A stretch of DNA of 64,000 bases from Myxococcales bacterium. Lineage in GTDB: Bacteria > Myxococcota_A > Polyangia > Nannocystales > Nannocystaceae. This document shows positions 9,447 through 18,018 of the stretch, in pieces. Below the pieces are notes generated by a model, which was given only the letters and a program-made list of their open reading frames with translations, searched no databases and was not told the origin of the DNA. The first letter of the stretch is position 1; each line of letters starts with the position of its first letter. The translations under genes and the position numbers were made by a program. The stretch covers positions 930,001-994,000 of the forward strand of contig JACKDW010000001.1 in the NCBI GenBank assembly GCA_020633295.1, read 5' to 3'.

Positions 9447-10439
9447 TCAGGCCGACGCGCGCACGAGCGTCGGCGCGTGCGGCACGAGCTCGACGATGAC
9501 GCTGCCCGCCGGGCGCCCGGTCTCGACGTGGCGGTGCGCCTCGGCGAGCTGCGCGAAGGGGAAGGTGCGATCGAGCACCGGTCGCAGCGCGCCGCGCTGC
9601 GCGAGCTCGCGCACGTCCTCGGTCAGCGCCTGGCTGCCGAACGCGACCCCGGCGATCGCCTTGCGGCCGCGGCCGCGCGACGTGATCAGCATCTGCACGA
9701 GCAGGCGCGCGGTCACGATCAGCGAGAGGTAGCGGCCCGTCTCCGTCAACACGCGGCGCTCGAAGCGGCTCGCGCCGATGGTGTCGAACACGACGTCGTA
9801 GCGGCGCCCGCTCGCGCGGTAGTCCTCGCGCTGGTAGTCGATCACGTGGTCGGCGCCCAGCGAGCGCGCGAGCGCGTGATTCGGCGCGCTGCAGACCGCG
9901 GTCACCTCGGCGCCGAGCGCCTTGGCGAGCTGCACGGCGTAGCGCCCCACCCCGCCCGTCGCGCCGAGGATCAGCACGTGCTCCCCGGCCTGGAGCTTGG
10001 CGAGGTCGCGCAGGAACACGATCGCCGTCCCCGCGCCGTACGGGATCGCGGCCGCCTCACGGTAGGACAGCCCGTCCGGCATCGCGGCCACCGAGCCGTC
10101 CTCCGCCATGGCCACCAGCTCGGCGTGGGCGCCGTGGTCCACGCTGCCGAACACGTCGTCGCCCACGGAGAACCGGGTCACGCCACGGCCGACGGCCACG
10201 ACCCGGCCCGCGAACATGGTCCCAGGGCGGTGCTTCGGCCCGAAGAAGCCCATCATCAGCCGGCCGGGCAGCCACGAGATACCGGGAAAATCGCCGCTGC
10301 GGAGCCGTCGATCGCCCTGGGTCACGTCGCTGGCGTGGATCTGCACGAGGATCTCGCGCTCGCCCGGCTCAGGGGCCGCGACCTCCACGATCCGGAGGGT
10401 GTCGGGGGAACCATAGGTGTCTTGGGTGGCGGCTTTCAT
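9447..10439 (-). CDS. MDR-family NAD(P)-dependent oxidoreductase
   Basis: 330 aa, the usual length of zinc-independent medium-chain dehydrogenase/reductases (quinone-oxidoreductase or enoyl-reductase type). The N-terminal GroES-like domain has GTMFAGRVVAVG near residue 70 and GDDVFG; the nucleotide-binding domain has ILGATGGVGRYAVQLAKALGAEVT near 155. The structural-zinc Cys cluster of alcohol dehydrogenases is absent, which favours a zinc-free enzyme. A good AGGAG ribosome site precedes the ATG. It is divergent from a LysR regulator, its likely controller. Substrate cannot be told from sequence. Confidence 0.88.
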   Translation of the reverse strand: MKAATQDTYGSPDTLRIVEVAAPEPGEREILVQIHASDVTQGDRRLRSGDFPGISWLPGRLMMGFFGPKHRPGTMFAGRVVAVGRGVTRFSVGDDVFGSVDHGAHAELVAMAEDGSVAAMPDGLSYREAAAIPYGAGTAIVFLRDLAKLQAGEHVLILGATGGVGRYAVQLAKALGAEVTAVCSAPNHALARSLGADHVIDYQREDYRASGRRYDVVFDTIGASRFERRVLTETGRYLSLIVTARLLVQMLITSRGRGRKAIAGVAFGSQALTEDVRELAQRGALRPVLDRTFPFAQLAEAHRHVETGRPAGSVIVELVPHAPTLVRASA

Positions 10440-10535
10440 CGTTTCTGCTCCTCGTGGACCGGGGCACCCCGGCCGACGCCCTTGGTTTACTCATGCAGAA
10501 GCGATACAGGAATTGCCTTTTCTCGCAGCTCTGAT

Positions 10536-10549
10536 ATGCATTTTTGCAT
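10536..10549. promoter_or_regulatory. Dyad at the start of the lysR-type gene
   Basis: ATGCA-TTTT-TGCAT, a perfect 5-bp inverted repeat in an AT-rich patch, overlapping the regulator's start codon (the last AT is part of the ATG at 10548). It fits the loose T-N11-A pattern of LysR autoregulatory sites. Function is inferred. Confidence 0.4.
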
Positions 10550-11465
10550 GAACTGGCGTCACATCGGCTTTGACTGGAACCACGCCCGCGCGTTTCTGGC
10601 CACCGCCGAGGAGGGCTCTTTCTCCGCCGCCGCGCGCGCGCTCGGCGTGGCGCAGCCGACCATCGGCCGTCAGATCGCCGCCCTCGAGGAGGAGCTCGGC
10701 GTCGACCTGTTCGAGCGCGTCGGGCGAGCCGTCCGCCCCACCAGCGTCGGCCTCGACCTCGCCGAGCACGTCCGCGCCATGCGAGCGGGCGCCGAGCGGG
10801 TCGCGCTGACCGCCGCGGGCCAGGCCATGTCGCTCGAGGGCGCCGTCTCGATCGCGGCGAGCGAGGTCATCGCGGCCTACCTGCTCCCGCCGATCGTCGC
10901 CCGCGCCCGCGCGGCCCACCCCGCGCTCGAGCTCGAGCTCGTCGTCTCCAACAGCGTCAGCGACCTCCGGCGACGCGAGGCGGACATCGCCGTGCGCAAC
11001 TTCCGGCCGAAGGACGCGGAGCTCTACGCCCGCAAGATCCACGACGGCCGCGCTCGCCTCTACGCCGCGCCCGCCTACCTCGCGCGGCTCGGTGACCCGA
11101 CCAGCCCCGAAGACCTCGTCGCGAACGCCGAGATCTTCGCCTTCGATCGCACCGACCTCATGCTCGACGGCCTCAAGGCGCTCGGGCTCCCCGTCACGCC
11201 GCGCAACTTCCCGATCGTCACCGGCAACCACCTCGTGCAGTGGGAGCTGGCCAAGCGCGGCCTCGGGATCTGCATCATCATGGAGGAGATCGGCGACGCC
11301 GAGCCGCGCGTGCGCCAGGTGCTGCCCGCGCTCCCGCCGATCCCCGTGCCGCTGTGGCTCACGAGCCACCGCGAGCTGCGGACCAGCCGGCGCATCCGCG
11401 TCGTCTTCGACCTGCTCGCCGAGGGCCTGTCGCGCGGGACAGGTGCTCTCGACGAGCCGGCCTGA
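10548..11465 (+). CDS. LysR family transcriptional regulator
   Basis: 305 aa. The winged helix domain is at residues 5-65 (WNHARAFLATAEEGSFSAAARALGVAQPTIGRQIAALEEELGVDLFER in pieces), followed by the periplasmic-binding-protein-like effector domain. An alternative ATG lies 4 codons upstream at 10536. Divergent from the MDR oxidoreductase with a 108-base intergenic region, the classic arrangement of a LysR activator and its target. The inducer is unknown. Confidence 0.9.
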   Translation: MNWRHIGFDWNHARAFLATAEEGSFSAAARALGVAQPTIGRQIAALEEELGVDLFERVGRAVRPTSVGLDLAEHVRAMRAGAERVALTAAGQAMSLEGAVSIAASEVIAAYLLPPIVARARAAHPALELELVVSNSVSDLRRREADIAVRNFRPKDAELYARKIHDGRARLYAAPAYLARLGDPTSPEDLVANAEIFAFDRTDLMLDGLKALGLPVTPRNFPIVTGNHLVQWELAKRGLGICIIMEEIGDAEPRVRQVLPALPPIPVPLWLTSHRELRTSRRIRVVFDLLAEGLSRGTGALDEPA

Positions 11466-11468
11466 GCG

Positions 11469-13328
11469 TCACTCGAACGAGAGCTGGCTCGCGTCGAGCT
11501 CGTCGGCGACGGGGTCGGTCGCCACGAGCTTGCCGGGCGGCGCCGGCGCGTCGTCCTCGACCCACGCGACGAGGTAGTCGAACGCGCGCTCGGCGTAGGG
11601 CTGCATGATCGTGAACGAGTCGGCCGCGCCCTCGTCGCCGAACATCCCGTTCGCGTCGAAGTCGAGCCCGCCGTCGCTGTGCAGGTCGACGTGCCCGCCG
11701 TGCTCGATGACGTACAGGCGGAACATGTCCGGGTCGCCGTGCTCGAGGATCGCGTCCTCGTAGGCGATCGCGTTGGCCTGCAGCCCCAGCAGCCCGTCGC
11801 GCTGCCCGTGCACCGAGATCAGCGGCGCCGAGAACTCGCCGGTGTTCGCGTTGCGCAGCGCCCAGGTCACGCTCTCCGGCGTCCAGCCCCCGTCCTGCGC
11901 CTGCTCGAGCCACGGGTAGAACGGCGGCGGCTCGTCGCCGCCGTCCGAGTAGCAGCTGTACGCCAGGCTCTGGCCGGCGTCGTGCCCGAGCAGCTCCGCC
12001 CGGAACACGTAGGCCGTGATGTTGTAGTAGCCCACGCCCTTGAACTCGGTCAGCCCGTAGTCCTTGAGGTAGTCGAAGGTCGAGCTGTAGGCCCCCCAGA
12101 TCAGCGCGGACTCGGCCGAGAAGCCGCCGTCGAGCATCGCCGGGTGGGCCGCCGAGTACGGCGGCACCTCGGCGTAGCCCGCGGGCGTGTTCAGGGTGTC
12201 GGGCGCGTGCAGCCACCCCATCGTCAGCGCCGCGCGCTCGTTCGTCGACACCAAGTGGTTCGCCGCCGCGAACTCGGCCGGCGAGACCTCCTGGTCGTCG
12301 TCGGTGTCCATCGCGCGCGCGTCGGGCCAGTACGCCCCGGACCAGTCGAGCCCGCCCGCGAACAGCCGCGGCTCGCCTTGCCCAACGCGCAGGTGATCGA
12401 GCTCGAGCGCGCGCCGGACCTGGTAGCCGCCGTTGGAGAGCCCCGCCGCGTAGACCGGCGGCGCGGGCACCTGCGTCGCCGCCTCGAGGCGCGCCTGGGC
12501 CCACAGGCCCATGTCGATCATCATCTCGCCCCAGTGCGCCGTCGGGTGCGCCTGGTTGAGCATCGTCGCGTTGCCGTCGGCGCCCGCGTTCGTCATGCCC
12601 TTGTTGCCCGAGACGATCGCGTAGCCGCGCGCGAGCAGCCACGGCGTCAGCACGGCCTCGTTGCTGAACTCCGACCGCGTCCCCGGCGCGCCCAGGACCA
12701 CGAGCCGACCGTTCCACTCCGACGGCAGCTTGAGCGTCAGCTCCTGCCGACGCACGCCGTCATCGCCCGTGACCTCGAGCGCGCCCGTGACCTCGGCCCC
12801 GGGGTGCTCCTCCGTCGGCTGCAGCAGCGCGCTGTGCAGGCTCGTCGCCTGGATCTTGACGACCTTCGCCTGCTCCTGGGGCTCGAGCGCCAGAAACTCC
12901 GGGCTCTCCGTGTCGAGGCCGAAGTACGTCACGTGCCCGAGCCCGCCGTCGCCCGCGCCCTCGTACACGCGCAGGTACGGGTCCTCGAGGCCCTCCATCA
13001 GCGCGTCGAGATCGAGCGGCGGATCGCCGGTCGTGCCCTCCGAGTCCGTCGCCGACTCCGTGTCCTCGCCGGTGCTCGTGCTGCCCGTCTCGGTCGTCGT
13101 CGTCGCCGTCGCGCCGGTGGTCTCCTCGCCCGTGGTGCTGCCCGTCTCGCCGCCCGTGCTGCTCGTCTGCGCGTCGCTCGTGCCCGCGCTCGTGCTCGGC
13201 TCCGCGCTCGAGTCCGTGCCCGTGCCCGCGTCGGTGTCGCTCCCGCCGGTCGAGTCGCCGCAGCCCGCCAGCGCGGCCGCCACGGTCACACACAGCACGC
13301 CTCGTCTCCCAAGTTGATGAACGCTCAT
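11469..13328 (-). CDS. Lipoprotein alpha/beta-hydrolase, PHB-oligomer-hydrolase-like
   Basis: 619 aa. GGAGGTAG sits 2-3 bases before the chosen ATG; a second in-frame ATG 12 bases upstream overlaps that ribosome site and is unlikely. The lipoprotein signal ends in AALAGCGDS, then about 70 residues of Ser/Thr/Asp/Glu/Gly linker. The catalytic part has VVLGAPGTRSEF (oxyanion region), AAGLSNGGYQVRRAL with the nucleophile Ser, and HGQRDGLLG and EHGGHVDLH near the end for Asp and His. The layout resembles 3-hydroxybutyrate oligomer hydrolases and tannase-like esterases. Just upstream on the same strand is a PHB depolymerase, which supports a role in degrading extracellular polyester or its oligomers. 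Surface location is predicted; substrate is inferred. Confidence 0.75.
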   Translation of the reverse strand: MSVHQLGRRGVLCVTVAAALAGCGDSTGGSDTDAGTGTDSSAEPSTSAGTSDAQTSSTGGETGSTTGEETTGATATTTTETGSTSTGEDTESATDSEGTTGDPPLDLDALMEGLEDPYLRVYEGAGDGGLGHVTYFGLDTESPEFLALEPQEQAKVVKIQATSLHSALLQPTEEHPGAEVTGALEVTGDDGVRRQELTLKLPSEWNGRLVVLGAPGTRSEFSNEAVLTPWLLARGYAIVSGNKGMTNAGADGNATMLNQAHPTAHWGEMMIDMGLWAQARLEAATQVPAPPVYAAGLSNGGYQVRRALELDHLRVGQGEPRLFAGGLDWSGAYWPDARAMDTDDDQEVSPAEFAAANHLVSTNERAALTMGWLHAPDTLNTPAGYAEVPPYSAAHPAMLDGGFSAESALIWGAYSSTFDYLKDYGLTEFKGVGYYNITAYVFRAELLGHDAGQSLAYSCYSDGGDEPPPFYPWLEQAQDGGWTPESVTWALRNANTGEFSAPLISVHGQRDGLLGLQANAIAYEDAILEHGDPDMFRLYVIEHGGHVDLHSDGGLDFDANGMFGDEGAADSFTIMQPYAERAFDYLVAWVEDDAPAPPGKLVATDPVADELDASQLSFE

Positions 13329-13360
13329 CGCTACCTCCATGTCGGATGAACTCGCGCCGC

Positions 13361-14680
13361 TCAGCGGCCGGGCGACGACCGTCGTCGCCCGCGCGCCGTG
13401 AGCAAGCCGAAGATCATGAGCGCGAGGCCGCCCGTGGCCCCGCCGCCGCGAGGATCGTGTCGACAGCAGCAGCCATCGAGGTCCTCGTCCAGGTCCGCGC
13501 CGTCGGTCGAGCTGCCCCCGCCCCCGCCGGTGATCCCGGGGCCCGTCGGCGCGCCCGTCGGCTCCGTCGAGTCGTCCCCTGTGCTCGAGCCGTCGTCCGT
13601 CGGCTCGCCGCTGCTGGTCCCGGGCTCCCCGCTGGTGTCGCCGCCGGTGCTCCCGTCGGTGCCCCCGCTCGAGCTGTCGTCGCCGGTCGTGTCCGTCGGA
13701 TCCCCGGTGGTCCCCGGCTCGACCGGCGCCTCGACGCGGCGGTTGTTCATCGTGAAGAACTCGGCGAGGAACCACCCGTAGTTCACGCCCTTGGCCTCGA
13801 CGAAGCTCGTGACCCCGCCCGCGCCCGAGCCCGCCGGCCACGCGTGGCTCGCCCCCGTGATCGTCATCTTCGCGATCCGCGGCCCGTCCGCGTCCGACCA
13901 CCACGTCCCCTCGCCCGCGGGTTCGAATCCCTCGAGGCTCGCGACGTCGAGCGGCGACTCCGTGAGCCCCGGGCCGTAGCGCGTCGCGAAGGCCTCGGCG
14001 TTGATCTGCGCGTAGTCCTGCGCGACCGTGAAGTCGAAGGTCCCCGTGTGCACCGCGGTCAGCTGCGTCGCGAAGTCGGCGCTCGCCGGCCCCGCGAGCG
14101 TCTCGCACAGCGCGGCCGCGGCCTCGCTCGTCGTCGAGACGAAGCCGATCTCGACGGCCTCCGTCCCCAGCGACGGCCCCGCCGCGATCCCGACGCCCGC
14201 GAACACGTCGGGCGCGAGGCAGCCCGTGGCGATCGCCTGCCCGCCGCCGGACGAGAAGCCCGAGAGGTAGACCTGGTCGAGATCGATCGCCAGCCCGGGC
14301 TCGCTCGAGAGCTCGTCGACGAGCCCGAGCAGGTCGTCGTTGTGGCGGTTGTCGCGGCTGTGGTTCGCGCCGTAGTAGTCCCAGCAGCCCGCGTACACGC
14401 CCCCGTTCGGCACCTGCGGCACCGCGACGACGACCCCGAAGCCGTCGGCCGCGGCCTCGAGGTTGCCCAGCGACCGCAGCTGCGCGGCCGTCTGCACGCA
14501 GCCGTGCAGCACGATCAGCAGGCCGCGCCCGTCGCCGACCGGGCTCAGCGCGTCGGGCGTGTACACGTGCGTGTCCATGCCCGAGACGACGCGCTGCTCC
14601 CAACCAGCCGCGCCCGCAGACGCGGGGGTCATCACCGCGAGAACCAAGAGTGCCGAGAGCGCGCGCCGTCCGTGGTGCAT
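13361..14680 (-). CDS. Secreted PHB depolymerase family esterase, MYXO-CTERM-like tail
   Basis: 439 aa. Sec signal peptide (residues 1-25), then an esterase domain of the PHB depolymerase/LpqC type: VLHGCVQTA (oxyanion hole, about 57-65), LSGFSSGGGQA with Ser143, and TGASHAWPAG carrying the catalytic His. A Gly/Thr/Ser/Asp-rich spacer follows, then GCCCRHD, a hydrophobic helix and an Arg-rich end, matching the MYXO-CTERM pattern that is cleaved and anchored at the myxobacterial surface. The product should hydrolyse polyhydroxybutyrate or short-side-chain esters. It lies 32 bases upstream of the oligomer-hydrolase-like gene in the same direction and is divergent from the TetR-H1 gene. Confidence 0.87.
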   Translation of the reverse strand: MHHGRRALSALLVLAVMTPASAGAAGWEQRVVSGMDTHVYTPDALSPVGDGRGLLIVLHGCVQTAAQLRSLGNLEAAADGFGVVVAVPQVPNGGVYAGCWDYYGANHSRDNRHNDDLLGLVDELSSEPGLAIDLDQVYLSGFSSGGGQAIATGCLAPDVFAGVGIAAGPSLGTEAVEIGFVSTTSEAAAALCETLAGPASADFATQLTAVHTGTFDFTVAQDYAQINAEAFATRYGPGLTESPLDVASLEGFEPAGEGTWWSDADGPRIAKMTITGASHAWPAGSGAGGVTSFVEAKGVNYGWFLAEFFTMNNRRVEAPVEPGTTGDPTDTTGDDSSSGGTDGSTGGDTSGEPGTSSGEPTDDGSSTGDDSTEPTGAPTGPGITGGGGGSSTDGADLDEDLDGCCCRHDPRGGGATGGLALMIFGLLTARGRRRSSPGR

Positions 14681-14692
14681 CTTGTCAAAAGT

Positions 14693-14707
14693 TGAATCAT
14701 GGTTCAG
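14693..14707. promoter_or_regulatory. TetR-type dyad between depolymerase and tetR-H1 genes
   Basis: TGAATCATGGTTCAG; TGAA-N6-TTCA is palindromic. It lies in the 47-base AT-rich gap between the two divergent start codons. Similar sequences at 16372 and 29492 precede other secreted-protein genes. Likely binding site of the adjacent TetR protein, by inference. Confidence 0.5.
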
Positions 14708-14727
14708 TTTTCAGATCAAGGAAAATC

Positions 14728-15792
14728 ATGGACAAGCTCCCGGCAGGCCCCCATCATCATTCGAGGATGACGAAACGCGCGGCGCGCAAGCAGAAAGCTC
14801 CAGTTCAGAGCCCGCCGACCACCAAGGGTCGCCGCACTCGCCAGCGGCTGCTCGACGCCGCCGAGGTCGTGTTCGGCGAGTCCGGCTACGAGCGCGCGTC
14901 GATCGTCGAGATCACCCGGCACGCCGACGTCGCGCTCGGCACCTTCTACGTGTACTTCCCCAACAAGCAGGCGATCTTCAGCGAGCTCGTCACCGAGCTC
15001 GGGCACGGCCTGCGCCGCCGGCTCGCCGAGGCCATCGGCGAGCTCTCCAACCGCATCGAGATCGAGGAGGCGGGCTGCCGCGCGTTCCTCGAGTTCGTGC
15101 GCGCGCACCGAAACCTCTACCGCATCGTCCGTCAGGCCGAGTTCGTCGACGAGTCGCTGTATCGCAGCTACTACCAGCGCCTCGCGTCGAGCTACGTCCG
15201 CGGGCTCGAGCGCGCCGTCGATGCCGGGGAGATCCGCGACCTCGACCCCGAGACCGTCGCCTACGCGCTCATGGGGATCTTCGACTTCCTCGGCATGCGC
15301 TGGGTGCTGTGGAACGACCGCCTCCCGCCCCGTCGCGTGGTCGAGGACGTGTTCCGCCTGATCCGCCACGGGCTCGGACCCGCCACCCTGACAGCGCGCG
15401 ACCCCGCCGCGGACACGCAGCGCGAGCAGGGGTCTTCATCCACGCCGACGCGCTCGGCCAGGCGAGCCGTCGCAGCGGAGACCGCCGTGAAGAAGACCGT
15501 GAAGAAGACCGCGACCAAGAAGGCCGCCGCGAAGAAGCCCGCCGCGAAGAAGCCCGCCGCGAAGAAGCCCGCCACGAAGAAGACCGCCGCGAAGAAGACC
15601 GCCGCGAAGAAGACCGCCGCGAAGAAGGCCGCCGCGAAGAAGCCCGCCGCGAAGAAGACCGCCACGAAGAAGACCGCCGCGCAGAAGCCCGCCGCGCAGA
15701 AGCCCGCCGCGCAGAAGCCCGCCCGCAAGCCCAAGCGCTCGACGCAGCACCCGCTCGAGCGCGGGCGTGGTACACGAGCCAGCGAAGGCTGA
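14728..15792 (+). CDS. TetR-family regulator with histone-H1-like Lys/Ala/Pro tail
   Basis: 354 aa. Residues about 30-80 form a TetR DNA-binding domain (TRQRLLDAAEVVFGESGYERASI... then ADVALGTFYVYFPNKQAIF); the ligand domain follows to about 235. From about 253 to 345 the chain is almost only repeats of AAKKP/AAKKT/AAQKP, strongly basic, like histone H1, AlgP or the tail of the PHA-granule protein PhaF. AAGGA lies before the chosen ATG. A GTG at 15487 with GGAG six bases upstream could start a free tail peptide. Divergent from the PHB depolymerase and inside a PHA gene region, so control of PHA use and perhaps binding of DNA near granules are plausible. The fusion is read directly from one open frame. 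Confidence 0.85.
   Translation: MDKLPAGPHHHSRMTKRAARKQKAPVQSPPTTKGRRTRQRLLDAAEVVFGESGYERASIVEITRHADVALGTFYVYFPNKQAIFSELVTELGHGLRRRLAEAIGELSNRIEIEEAGCRAFLEFVRAHRNLYRIVRQAEFVDESLYRSYYQRLASSYVRGLERAVDAGEIRDLDPETVAYALMGIFDFLGMRWVLWNDRLPPRRVVEDVFRLIRHGLGPATLTARDPAADTQREQGSSSTPTRSARRAVAAETAVKKTVKKTATKKAAAKKPAAKKPAAKKPATKKTAAKKTAAKKTAAKKAAAKKPAAKKTATKKTAAQKPAAQKPAAQKPARKPKRSTQHPLERGRGTRASEG
15484..15735 (+). repeat. 15-bp tandem coding repeats (AAKKP tail)
   Basis: Roughly fifteen degenerate copies of the unit GCCGCGAAGAAGCCC (and ACC/CAG variants) in frame, encoding the basic tail of the TetR protein. Such repeats expand and contract easily, so copy number is likely to vary between strains. Confidence 0.9.
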
Positions 15793-15796
15793 ACCC

Positions 15797-16327
15797 ATGC
15801 GCGCGGCCGGGAGCATCGCAAGCAGTCTGGGGCCGTGGCTCATGCTCGTGGCGCTCGCGGGCTGCTTCTCCGACGGCGGCCCTGGAGACGGCGAGACCAC
15901 GCTCACGACCGCCGCGGGCAGCTCCGCTGGCACCACCGGCTCCGACACCGACACCGTCGGGAGCACGGACGCCGACGAGACCACCGCGAACGTCAGCTCG
16001 AGCGAGGGCACGACCGCCGCGACCGTGAGCGCCACCACCGAGTTCACAACGAACAGCAGCGACACGGGCGCATCGACGGACACCAGCAGCGGCACCGACA
16101 CCGAGGGCGGCGCCGCCTGCAAAGCCCCGGACGACTGCGACAGCGACGAATTCTGCGACTTCCCGGACCTCTTCTGCGGCGAAGCCTCCGCGGGCGTCTG
16201 TCAGCCGCGCCCGAGCGACTGCCAGTTCATGGCGATCGTCCACGGCTGTGACTGCGTCATCTACGAGTCGGTCTGCCACGCCCACGCGGCCGGCGTCGAC
16301 CAGCTCGGGCTGAGCGGCGACTGCTGA
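15797..16327 (+). CDS. Cys-rich lipoprotein with Kazal-like C-terminus
   Basis: 176 aa, starting 4 bases after the tetR-H1 stop, so probably co-transcribed. The signal ends in LVALAGCFSD (lipobox), then about 80 residues of Ser/Thr/Asp/Gly linker. The C-terminal 65 residues hold ten Cys, including DCDSDEFCDF and GCDCVIYESVCHAHAAGV. The latter resembles the CGCDG-TY-N-C-A-AG core of Kazal-type protease-inhibitor domains found in related myxobacterial lipoproteins. A surface-displayed inhibitor or binding module is possible; no catalytic motif is seen. Confidence 0.72.
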   Translation: MRAAGSIASSLGPWLMLVALAGCFSDGGPGDGETTLTTAAGSSAGTTGSDTDTVGSTDADETTANVSSSEGTTAATVSATTEFTTNSSDTGASTDTSSGTDTEGGAACKAPDDCDSDEFCDFPDLFCGEASAGVCQPRPSDCQFMAIVHGCDCVIYESVCHAHAAGVDQLGLSGDC

Positions 16328-16370
16328 AGGATCGCCGCGCGCGCCGTCGAGCTCGCGTTGAAAATAAAAA

Positions 16371-16386
16371 CTGAATCAGTTATCAG
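16371..16386. promoter_or_regulatory. AT-rich dyad upstream of lipase gene
   Basis: CTGAATCAGTTATCAG (CTGA-N8-TCAG) 18 bases before the lipase start, in a conspicuously AT-rich patch. It shares 11 of 15 bases with the site at 14693. Probably an operator of the same regulator; inferred. Confidence 0.4.
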
Positions 16387-16403
16387 GTTTCGACGGTGGC
16401 TTG

Positions 16404-17936
16404 ATGCACACGACGACCTCCACGCACCCTCGCGCGCGCCTCACGGCGCTCCTGCTCCTCCCCCTCCTCGCGTGCGGCGACTCGAGCGCGGGCACGGACA
16501 CCGACGGCATCACCAGCGCGCAGCCGAGCTCTGGCGACGCGAGCGCGACCTCCGGTGACGCGAGCGCGACCACGAGCGACGAGACCGCGAGCACGACCGG
16601 CGACCCGAGCGGCCCGACGAGCGGTGACCCGAGCGCCTCATCGGACCCCACGGGCGAGACCACCGCGGGCGAGACCAGCGACGGGACCACGAGCGACACC
16701 GGCACCTTCGGCGGCTGCCAGGGCGGCATCGACCCCGCGTTCGTCGAGTGTCAGGACGAGTACGCCAACGTCGAGTTCGGCTGGACGAAGGTCGAGCGCT
16801 GGGACGATCCGCGCCCCGACATCCCGGAGATGGACTACCCGCTCGACGGGCGCGGCGACGTCGGCGGTCAGCGGCTGACCTTCTTCGACAACGTCGCGCA
16901 GCCGCCCTCCTCGCAGTTCCTCCTGTACTACGCGCCAGGTTGGGACGGCCCCGCCGACGACACGCCGGTGCTGCTCGTGCACGGCGCCAACGACTCGCCC
17001 GACCGCGCCTGGGCCAACCCGAACGAGAGCGGCGCCTACGGCTGCGGCGACGTCGCGTGCCCCGAGACCGGCATGATGCAGGCGCTCTCCGACGCCGGGC
17101 ACCGCGTGTTCGCGATCGGCCTCGGGCACCGCCAGGGCGACAACCGGATCGCCGCGCAGCTGATCCGCGACGCGATCGCGATCGTCAAGGACCGCACCGG
17201 CGCCGACAAGGTCGACCTCCTCGGCTGGAGCATGGGCGCGTTCTCGGCCCGCATGTACACCTCGAGCGTCGGCGGCCCGTGGAGCGATCCGTACCAGGAC
17301 GACGTGCGCCGGCTGATCCTCATCGGCGGGCCGAACCACGGCTTCGACTACATCTTCCGCTACGGCATCAACCACAACACGCTGATCTACCCGGAGTGCG
17401 CCGAGCCGCTGATGGTCGCGCCCATCAACGCGCCCTCGCCCCACACCTCGAGCATGTGCTTCGGCATGGTCTACGACCACCCCGAGCTCTCGATCAACGA
17501 GGTCGAGTCCGGCGACTTCTACCCGGGTCAGAAGCAGATGCTGTTCCGCTGGGACGACGTCTACGACATCCCGGTGACCAACCAAGACTGGTACACGACC
17601 TACCACGGCGGCGACGGCTTCGTCTCGAGCGGGCTCGGCATCGACGTCGCCATGGGCCAGGGCTCGCTGGTCCAGGAGATCCTCGACGCGGGCGTCCCCG
17701 CGAGCGTCCAGACCTACCTGCTCTGCGGCGACACCATGGGCGACGACGCCAACGAGATCCCCGTGATCCCCAACGAGGTCTCCGGCCCCAGCGACGGCGT
17801 GGTGTTCATCGAGAGCTGCGCCGACGAGACCGGCATCGGCGCGGTCGCCGACTCGGCGCTGATCGTGCAGAACCACCTCAAGCTCGGCTGGCACCCCGAG
17901 GCCGTCGCGCTCATCGAGAGCTGGCTCGGGGGCTAG
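16404..17936 (+). CDS. Lipoprotein lipase (alpha/beta-hydrolase)
   Basis: 510 aa. The signal ends in LLPLLACGDS (lipobox), followed by about 80 residues of Ser/Thr/Asp/Gly linker. The enzyme part has VLLVHGANDSPDRAW (oxyanion loop), DLLGWSMGAFSARMY with nucleophile Ser in GWSMG, and later YHGGDGFVSS and QNHLKLGWHP, where the catalytic His may lie. It resembles class-2 lipases and PHB-depolymerase-like esterases. Several Cys pairs suggest extracellular folding. It sits between the depolymerase locus and phaC, so polyester or lipid hydrolysis at the cell surface fits. Exact substrate unknown. Confidence 0.8.
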   Translation: MHTTTSTHPRARLTALLLLPLLACGDSSAGTDTDGITSAQPSSGDASATSGDASATTSDETASTTGDPSGPTSGDPSASSDPTGETTAGETSDGTTSDTGTFGGCQGGIDPAFVECQDEYANVEFGWTKVERWDDPRPDIPEMDYPLDGRGDVGGQRLTFFDNVAQPPSSQFLLYYAPGWDGPADDTPVLLVHGANDSPDRAWANPNESGAYGCGDVACPETGMMQALSDAGHRVFAIGLGHRQGDNRIAAQLIRDAIAIVKDRTGADKVDLLGWSMGAFSARMYTSSVGGPWSDPYQDDVRRLILIGGPNHGFDYIFRYGINHNTLIYPECAEPLMVAPINAPSPHTSSMCFGMVYDHPELSINEVESGDFYPGQKQMLFRWDDVYDIPVTNQDWYTTYHGGDGFVSSGLGIDVAMGQGSLVQEILDAGVPASVQTYLLCGDTMGDDANEIPVIPNEVSGPSDGVVFIESCADETGIGAVADSALIVQNHLKLGWHPEAVALIESWLGG

Positions 17937-18018
17937 GCCTCCCACACGACGCGTCCCCTCGAACGCGCTCGCATCGACTCGACGCGCGCTCGGCCCTGCC
18001 GGGCTCGCTGCGCGGGCG

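Noticed and set aside
13918..13932. T-loop-like motif GGGTTCGAATCCC of a tRNA
   Set aside because: It lies inside the PHB depolymerase coding frame (codes for EGFEP) and no acceptor or anticodon stem can be built around it.
15484..15735. Possible CRISPR or satellite DNA
   Set aside because: The 15-bp units are in frame and code for AAKKP without interruption, with no spacers.
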